Assembly: GCA_002309585.1 (NCBI GenBank)
Contig: DBXN01000006.1
Span: 1-14,449 of the forward strand
DNA length: 14,449 bases
Direction: 5' to 3'
Source of the DNA: Verrucomicrobia bacterium UBA1211
GTDB lineage: Bacteria; Verrucomicrobiota; Kiritimatiellia; RFP12; UBA1067
Part shown: positions 5,816 through 11,444 of the stretch, piece after piece
How the letters are laid out: every line of letters starts with the position of its first letter
Numbering within the stretch: the first letter of the stretch is position 1
Made by a program: the position numbers and the translations under genes
Notes under the pieces: model-generated
Told to the model about the DNA's origin: nothing
The model's database searches: none
What the model saw: only the letters and a program-made list of their open reading frames with translations

Positions 5816-7597
5816 ATGCAAGACCCGAATGACACCTTTTCCATCCGAAAGATGGTGTCCCAGATGGCACGAACCCCGACGTTCCGGATCGGTCTCGTTT
5901 TCGTCTGCCTGTTGGGGGTTTTCTCGTATGAGGCGATAAAGCTGTTCAACCTCCATCTCGGCAACCACGCCCGGATCGAACGCTCCTACCGGCGGACCAT
6001 CCTGGGGAAACGCGGCCGGATTTTTGACCGGAACGGCGATGACCACCCGATGGCGATCAGCCTGCCGGCCTGGCAGTTCTTCCTTGATCCGCAGTCGGTC
6101 AAGACCAATCACAATCCCGAAGTGATCGCGCAGGCGATCGCGACGAACCTCAATCTGGACATCGAATGGGTCCGTGAGCAGTTCCACGCGACGGGTCCGG
6201 GATCCCGCCATATCAAACTGGCCGTCTCGCAACGGGACGACATCTATAAAACGCTTCTGGACAGCAAGGACACCATCAGCGGCATCGGCGCGGATGAGAT
6301 CATCATCCGCCGTTATCCGCAGGGCCGCCGGATGTCGCATGTGCTGGGGTTTGTCAACTACGCCGGTATCGGAAGCGCGGGCATCGAGCAGGTCTTCAAC
6401 ACGGAACTCTCCGCCGTCTCGGGCATCATCGAAAGCGAGAAGGACGCCACCCGGCGCGAGATCTTCGACCGCCGGAAGATCGTCGCCCCGCCGATCGCCG
6501 GCCATGACATCTACCTGACCCTCGACCACCACATCCAGTACGAGGTGGAGACGGCTTTGCGGGAGACGGTCGAGAAATTCGACGCGTTGCGGGGGTGGAT
6601 CATCATCCAGAAGATCAAGACCGGGGAACTCCTGGCGCTGGCGACCTTCCCGGATTTCGAGCCGGAACACTATCAGAACGTCCCCAACACGCTGTGGCAG
6701 AACTACGCGCTCGGTACGGTCTATGAGCCGGGTTCCATCATGAAGGCGGTCACCGTCTCGGCCTTCCTGAACGAGCGGCTCGGCACGCCCAACACCCTGA
6801 TCGATGTCGGGGAGGGGACCTGGAACTACGCCAACAGACCGTTGCGCGACCATGTGACCGGCCGGATCACCGTCGCGACGGCGTTGAAAAAATCGAGTAA
6901 CATCGCCTGCGCGAAAATGGCGCTCTCACTCGGGGACAAGAAACTCTACGCCTACCTGCGCGCCTTCAATTTCGGATCGAAGTTCGGCATCGAACTGCCC
7001 GGCGAGGAGAAGGGCATCCTCCATCCCGTGAAGGAGTGGAGCAAACTCTCCCCCACCCGGATCGCGATCGGGCAGGGAATCGCCGTGACCGGTCTGCAGA
7101 TGGTCTCGGTCTATTCGGCGCTGGCGAACGGCGGCGTGATGATGCGCCCCTATCTGGTCGATAAGATCGTCAACGCCAACGGCGAGGTCATTCGCCAGAC
7201 CCGTCCGGAAATCATCGGCCATCCGGTACGGCCCGCCATCGCGAAACAGGTATGCGAAATGCTGGCGGGCGTCACGGAATCGGACGGTACCGGAAAGCGG
7301 GCGGCCGTCTCCGGCTACAGTGTCGCGGGCAAGACCGGTACCGCCCAGAAAGCGGTCCGGGGCGGTTACTCCAACACCGACTATTTCGCCTCTTTCGTCG
7401 GTTTCGTCCCAGCCAGCGATCCCGTTTTCACCATTCTTGTCACAATTGAGCGCCCCCGTCCGCAGCACACCGGCGGTTTCGTCTCCGCGCCGGTCTTCGC
7501 CCGGCTCGCCGCATCGACCGCGCGGTATCTGGAGGTCCCGCCGGACCAGCCGGACGAACTGGAGGATCAGGACGCAGCCTTCCCGCCTTCCCGATAA
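5816..7597 (+). CDS. ftsI: Penicillin-binding protein 3 (FtsI), septal peptidoglycan transpeptidase
   Basis: 593-residue class B penicillin-binding protein that cross-links peptidoglycan at the division septum. Domain order: cytoplasmic tail; one membrane anchor (about 24-42); the class B signature RGRIFDRNG (66-74) and a dimerisation/pedestal region; then the transpeptidase domain. All catalytic motifs are present: SIMK with nucleophile S307 and K310, SSN (360-362) and KTGT (506-509). A typical GQGIAVTGLQ segment precedes the KTG box. There are no PASTA domains, which favours FtsI over the sporulation protein SpoVD. It follows the ftsL-like gene and precedes murE, the standard order. The start at 5816 has no Shine-Dalgarno sequence: the 25-nt gap after the ftsL-like stop is C-rich, so reinitiation after ftsL is likely (inference). 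Confidence 0.93.
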   Translation: MQDPNDTFSIRKMVSQMARTPTFRIGLVFVCLLGVFSYEAIKLFNLHLGNHARIERSYRRTILGKRGRIFDRNGDDHPMAISLPAWQFFLDPQSVKTNHNPEVIAQAIATNLNLDIEWVREQFHATGPGSRHIKLAVSQRDDIYKTLLDSKDTISGIGADEIIIRRYPQGRRMSHVLGFVNYAGIGSAGIEQVFNTELSAVSGIIESEKDATRREIFDRRKIVAPPIAGHDIYLTLDHHIQYEVETALRETVEKFDALRGWIIIQKIKTGELLALATFPDFEPEHYQNVPNTLWQNYALGTVYEPGSIMKAVTVSAFLNERLGTPNTLIDVGEGTWNYANRPLRDHVTGRITVATALKKSSNIACAKMALSLGDKKLYAYLRAFNFGSKFGIELPGEEKGILHPVKEWSKLSPTRIAIGQGIAVTGLQMVSVYSALANGGVMMRPYLVDKIVNANGEVIRQTRPEIIGHPVRPAIAKQVCEMLAGVTESDGTGKRAAVSGYSVAGKTGTAQKAVRGGYSNTDYFASFVGFVPASDPVFTILVTIERPRPQHTGGFVSAPVFARLAASTARYLEVPPDQPDELEDQDAAFPPSR

Positions 7598-7626
7598 GAC
7601 GGTACCGAAAGAGGTCACCCGGAAAA

Positions 7627-9120
7627 ATGGATATCAGACAGATCGCAACCGTTCAACCGTTCCTGAAAAACGACCCGCCCGCCATCGCGTTCACCGGCGT
7701 CCAGTGCGACTCGCGCCTGATCCTTCCCGGCCAGCTCTTCGTGGCCATCAACGGAACGCATGAGAACGGCAGCCGGTACGCGCAAAACGCCTGCACGCGG
7801 GGCGCGGTGGCGGTCGTCGCGGAAGCGCCCATCCGCGGGCTGGCGGTACCCGTCATCGAAGTGACCGATGCCCGCCAGGTACTGGGCATCCTCGCCGCCG
7901 AGACGGCGGGAAACCCGAGCGAACACCTCGCCCTCTACGGCATCACCGGCACCAACGGCAAAACCACAACCGCCTGGATTCTTTCGGAACTGCTGAAGGC
8001 AAATGGCGCACACACCGGTCTGATCACCACCGTCCAGACTGAATACGGCGAACGGACCATCCCCTCTTCCCGGACCACACCCGACGCCTGTTCGCTGCAG
8101 AAGATCCTGGGTGAGATGGTGAAAGAGGGCTGCGACGCCGCCGTCATGGAGGTTTCCTCCCATGCCCTCGACCAGCAACGGATCGCGGCGTTGCGATTCG
8201 CCGGCGCCATCTTCACCCATCTCACGCAGGACCATCTGGACTACCATCACACCTTTGAGGCCTATTTCGCCGCCAAGCAGAAACTCTTTGTCCAGCTCTC
8301 CCGTCTCAACCCCGGCGCGCCTGCGGTCACGTTCCTGGACGCCCCGTATGGCCCGGAGATGACCGCCTTTATCAAGACGCTGCCGCTCCGGGGTATCACC
8401 TGCGGATTCGAGACCCCGGCGGACCTCAACGCCACCCATATCCAGATCACGGCGGACGGTTGCCTTTTCACGCTGCACGACCGGTCGTCGGCGTGTTCGC
8501 GGCCCATCCGGCTCCAACTCGCCGGCCGGCACAACATCGCCAACGCGCTCTGCGCCGCCGCGCTGGCGCACGCGGTCGGCATCCCGTTCGATACCATTTC
8601 CCAGACGCTGGAAACCCTCCGTCCACGCTGGGGACGGCTGGAGCGGATTACAACTCCGCTTCCCGCCGCCATTTTTGTCGATTACGCCCATACCGATGAC
8701 GCATTGACCCATGCGCTTGAGACCCTTCGGGAGATGCGCCCGACCCGGCTGAGCGTCGTCTTCGGTTGCGGCGGCGACCGCGACACCACGAAACGGCCTT
8801 TGATGGGACGCGCCTGCGCCACCGCCGCCGACCGGCTGATCGTCACCTCCGACAACCCCCGATCCGAAGACCCGAACGCGATCATCGCCCAGATTCTCAC
8901 CGGCATTCCCGCCGGTACCGATCTCCGCGTCGAACCGGACCGCCGGGCAGCCATCCGGCTCGCTTTGGCGGAATGCCAGCCCGGCGAGATCATCCTGATC
9001 GCCGGGAAAGGGCATGAGGCCACGCAGGAGATCAACGGCCGCCACATCCCGTTCGACGACCGGAATGTCGTGCGGGAAGAGGCGAAAAAGATATCGCAAC
9101 GCCACACGGAGGAAACATAA
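7627..9120 (+). CDS. murE: UDP-MurNAc-L-Ala-D-Glu:meso-DAP ligase MurE
   Basis: 497-residue cytoplasmic ATP-dependent ligase that adds the third stem-peptide residue. The N-terminal UDP-binding region has the CDSR...PGQLFVAI pattern. The ATP P-loop is GTNGKTTT (108-115). EVSSHALDQ and HLTQDHLDYH mark the central domain. The C-terminal domain contains DNPRSEDP with DNPR at 409-412, the signature of meso-diaminopimelate-specific MurE; lysine-adding enzymes differ there. Near the end is the GKGHE motif. The cell wall is therefore predicted to be of the DAP type, consistent with a diderm. AGAGG (7610-7614) lies upstream of the start. The gene begins 29 nt after ftsI, and its stop overlaps the murF start by one base (TAATG). 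Confidence 0.96.
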   Translation: MDIRQIATVQPFLKNDPPAIAFTGVQCDSRLILPGQLFVAINGTHENGSRYAQNACTRGAVAVVAEAPIRGLAVPVIEVTDARQVLGILAAETAGNPSEHLALYGITGTNGKTTTAWILSELLKANGAHTGLITTVQTEYGERTIPSSRTTPDACSLQKILGEMVKEGCDAAVMEVSSHALDQQRIAALRFAGAIFTHLTQDHLDYHHTFEAYFAAKQKLFVQLSRLNPGAPAVTFLDAPYGPEMTAFIKTLPLRGITCGFETPADLNATHIQITADGCLFTLHDRSSACSRPIRLQLAGRHNIANALCAAALAHAVGIPFDTISQTLETLRPRWGRLERITTPLPAAIFVDYAHTDDALTHALETLREMRPTRLSVVFGCGGDRDTTKRPLMGRACATAADRLIVTSDNPRSEDPNAIIAQILTGIPAGTDLRVEPDRRAAIRLALAECQPGEIILIAGKGHEATQEINGRHIPFDDRNVVREEAKKISQRHTEET

Positions 9121-10487
9121 TGGCATTCGCGTTTTCGGATATCGTCTCGTGGACGGGCGGGCATGTTCAGGCGGTCCTTCCCGCCGTCTGTAACGGCGTC
9201 ACCCAAGACACACGCGCGCTCCAGCCCGGCAACCTCTATGTGGCGTTGCGGGGCGAACGGCTGGATGGGCACCGCTTCGTCGCGCAGGCGCTCGCGCAAG
9301 GAGCCTCCGCCGCTCTGGTGGCGGAAGACTGGCCCGTCCCGCCCGATCTGGCGGACGCCCCGCTGATCCGTGTTCCCGATCCCCTATCCGCCCTTTCCGA
9401 GATGGCCCGCGCGTGGCGCGCAGCATGCGCCACACGGATTATCGGTCTGACGGGCAGTTCCGGTAAAACCACCACCAAGGAGATGACCGCCGCCCTCCTC
9501 GCCGCCGACGGGCGGAAGGTCTGCGCCACCAAAGGAAATCTGAACAACGCCATCGGCTTACCGCTCAGTCTTCTCTCCCTCACACCCGACGCGGCGTTCG
9601 GCGTTTTTGAGACCGGAACCAACCACTTTGGAGAGATCGCCCATCTGGCCCGGATTCTCCAACCCGACGCCGCCATCCTCACCAACATCGGCACCGCGCA
9701 TATCGAACACTTCAAAACCCAGGCCGGCATCGCGCAGGAGAAGGGAACGCTGTTCGAGGTGTTGCCCGCCGACGGTTTCGCGGTCCTGCCGCTGGAGACC
9801 GTCTGCTTTGACGCCCTTGCCGCCCGTACCCGCGCGCGGATCGTAACCGTTTCACTCCAGTCCTCCGCCGCCGACTACGCCGGCCGCTGTCTGGATGTGG
9901 CCGCGGGACGGGTCGCCGTCACCGAAAGAAAGACGGGCGAAACGGTTGAACTCACCTGCGGACTTCCCGGTGAACACAATATCCTGGACATGCTCCTGGC
10001 CTATGCGGCCGCGCGGGAGATGGGCATCCCCGGTGAAGCCTGTCCCCCGGCCCTGCGCGATTTCCGCCTGCCGGGCATGCGCTGGTCCGTCACCGAACGG
10101 GACGGCGTCACCTTCATCAACGATGCCTACAACGCCAATCCGCAAAGCATGGCGGCTGTCCTGAAGACCCTCGCCTCCTATCCCTGTTCCGGACGGCGCG
10201 TCGCCGTTCTCGGCGACATGCTGGAGTTGGGCGATCAAGCCGAACCGCTCCACCGGGAGATCGGCCGGCAGGCCGCGGGTATCGGGCTGGACCTCCTGAT
10301 TACGGTTGGTCCCCTCTCCCGCGCCCACCTCGCCGATGAAGCGCGGAAGGCCGGCTTTGCCCCGGAACGGATCGTCTCCTTCACAGACACCGCCGAGGCG
10401 AAACCGCTCTTCCGTACCCTCCTCCTCCCGACCGACACCGTCCTCCTGAAAGCTTCGCACGGCATCGGGCTGGAACAACTGCTCTAG
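9120..10487 (+). CDS. murF: UDP-MurNAc-tripeptide:D-Ala-D-Ala ligase MurF
   Basis: 455-residue cytoplasmic ATP-dependent ligase that attaches the D-Ala-D-Ala dipeptide, completing the UDP-MurNAc pentapeptide. Signatures: an N-terminal TQDTRALQPGNLYVAL segment, the ATP P-loop GSSGKTTTKE (112-121), KGNLNNAIGLPLSLL, the Mur-ligase pattern TNIGTAHIEHF, and NDAYNANPQSM in the C-terminal domain, which separates MurF from other Mur ligases. The start overlaps the murE stop (TAATG) and has an ideal ribosome-binding site (GGAGG, 9108-9112), so the two ligases are coupled. It is the last gene of the cluster here: mraY, which usually follows murF, is absent, and the next gene is convergent. No intrinsic terminator was seen after it. 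Confidence 0.96.
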   Translation: MAFAFSDIVSWTGGHVQAVLPAVCNGVTQDTRALQPGNLYVALRGERLDGHRFVAQALAQGASAALVAEDWPVPPDLADAPLIRVPDPLSALSEMARAWRAACATRIIGLTGSSGKTTTKEMTAALLAADGRKVCATKGNLNNAIGLPLSLLSLTPDAAFGVFETGTNHFGEIAHLARILQPDAAILTNIGTAHIEHFKTQAGIAQEKGTLFEVLPADGFAVLPLETVCFDALAARTRARIVTVSLQSSAADYAGRCLDVAAGRVAVTERKTGETVELTCGLPGEHNILDMLLAYAAAREMGIPGEACPPALRDFRLPGMRWSVTERDGVTFINDAYNANPQSMAAVLKTLASYPCSGRRVAVLGDMLELGDQAEPLHREIGRQAAGIGLDLLITVGPLSRAHLADEARKAGFAPERIVSFTDTAEAKPLFRTLLLPTDTVLLKASHGIGLEQLL

Positions 10488-10509
10488 GACAGCGACACTC
10501 CCAGAAGCG

Positions 10510-10565
10510 TTGAGGGTTGAGCGTTAAGGGGTATGCGTGGAGGCGTGAGGGTTACACGTTGGGGG
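10510..10565 (+). repeat. Degenerate heptad repeat tract at the convergent gene border
   Basis: Clear units TTGAGGG (10510), TTGAGCG (10517) and TTAAGGG (10524) are followed by eroded units (GTATGCG, TGGAGGC, TGAGGG) and then TTACACG (10552) and TTGGGGG (10559). The tract fills most of the gap between murF and the minus-strand reductase gene, and runs over that gene's stop codon into its last codons. It shares exact 11-mers with the sites at 1816 and 3571. Confidence 0.6.
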
Positions 10566-11442
10566 TGCCCCGCAAAACCTGTTCGACCGCTTGGGCGAAG
10601 GGTGTCTTCGCGATGCCCTCCACCGTCGTTATGAGGTGGGCGTCTTTGGGACGCGGCGCGCCGGCCGAAGGCGCGTTGACGGGCTGGAGCCGCGCGGGAT
10701 CGAAACCGATAACCGATGCCATCACCCGCGCCATCGTGTATTTGGTGAAAGGCTCATCCCCGCTCCAATGCTGGATCCCGCGGAGTCCCTTCCCCTCGCG
10801 TTCCCGGAGAACGAGCGTCCGCAAAACGGCCGCCACATCCGTCGTATAGGTGGGATAACGGATCGCCCAGTTGTCCATCTCAAGCGTTACGCCCGCAGAG
10901 GCGTCAAGCATCTTCCGGGCGAGGATCGTCACGGCAGATTCCGCCCAGTCTCCGGTCGGCCCGAAGAGAATCGGAACGCGCAGGACACACCCCCGTTCCA
11001 ATCCCGCGTCGCGGATCGCCCGCTCCCCGGCGAGTTTGCTCTCGCCGTACCGGTTGATTGGATGGGGTTCGCTGTCGGGCGCGTAAGGGGGCTTCGTCCC
11101 GTCAAACACATAGTCAGTTGAGATCGCGATCATGGCGCATCCCGCTTCCGCGGACCACCGGGCGAGCGTCCGGCAGGCGGCCACATTCAACGCCTGAACC
11201 AGGTCGGGGTTGTTCTCGCCGACATCCGGACGGCGTTCCGCCGCCGCATGGACAATCACATCCGGGCGAAACCGGTTTAGGAACGCTTCCGTCGCGGAGA
11301 CATCCGTAAGGTCAACCCGTTCACATTCCGGCGCGCGGCGCGACCAGCATCCGCCCGTCACCGCCAAGCCCGGAACCGTCCGGAGCGCCTTCATGACCTC
11401 ACGCCCCAGCAAACCCGTCGCACCCGTTACCCAAACCTTCAT
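10552..11442 (-). CDS. MAT2B/RmlD-like short-chain reductase
   Basis: 296 residues, extended short-chain dehydrogenase/reductase fold. The nucleotide-binding GATGLLG (7-13), STDYVFDG (108-115) and catalytic-type YGESK (Tyr132, Lys136) are intact, so NAD(P) binding is expected. Automatic annotation would call it dTDP-4-dehydrorhamnose reductase (RmlD). Several segments, however, match what I remember of animal MAT2B, the regulatory subunit of methionine adenosyltransferase: AAERRPDVGENNPD, RVPILFG...ESAVT (155-172), YPT..TDVA, and HWSGDEPFTKYTMA (225-238). No other nucleotide-sugar genes are nearby. The start is 2 nt after the gyrA stop, and its ribosome-binding site (GAGGGA) lies inside the end of gyrA, so the genes are probably coupled. 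The C-terminal codons merge with a heptad repeat. Function: oxidoreductase of unknown substrate, or a MAT-binding protein (inference). Confidence 0.85.
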   Translation of the reverse strand: MKVWVTGATGLLGREVMKALRTVPGLAVTGGCWSRRAPECERVDLTDVSATEAFLNRFRPDVIVHAAAERRPDVGENNPDLVQALNVAACRTLARWSAEAGCAMIAISTDYVFDGTKPPYAPDSEPHPINRYGESKLAGERAIRDAGLERGCVLRVPILFGPTGDWAESAVTILARKMLDASAGVTLEMDNWAIRYPTYTTDVAAVLRTLVLREREGKGLRGIQHWSGDEPFTKYTMARVMASVIGFDPARLQPVNAPSAGAPRPKDAHLITTVEGIAKTPFAQAVEQVLRGTPNV

Positions 11443-11444
11443 CG

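Noticed and set aside
5462..6853. 463-codon open frame antisense to ftsL and ftsI
   Set aside because: It covers the confirmed ftsI transpeptidase domain in antisense and has no signature of its own.
7615..9126. 503-codon open frame antisense to murE
   Set aside because: It mirrors murE almost end to end; murE has all ligase motifs. The antisense protein is low-complexity Gly/Asp/Arg-rich.
10488..10551. Bidirectional terminator between murF and the reductase gene
   Set aside because: I looked for a stem with a T- or A-run and found none; the gap is mostly degenerate heptads.
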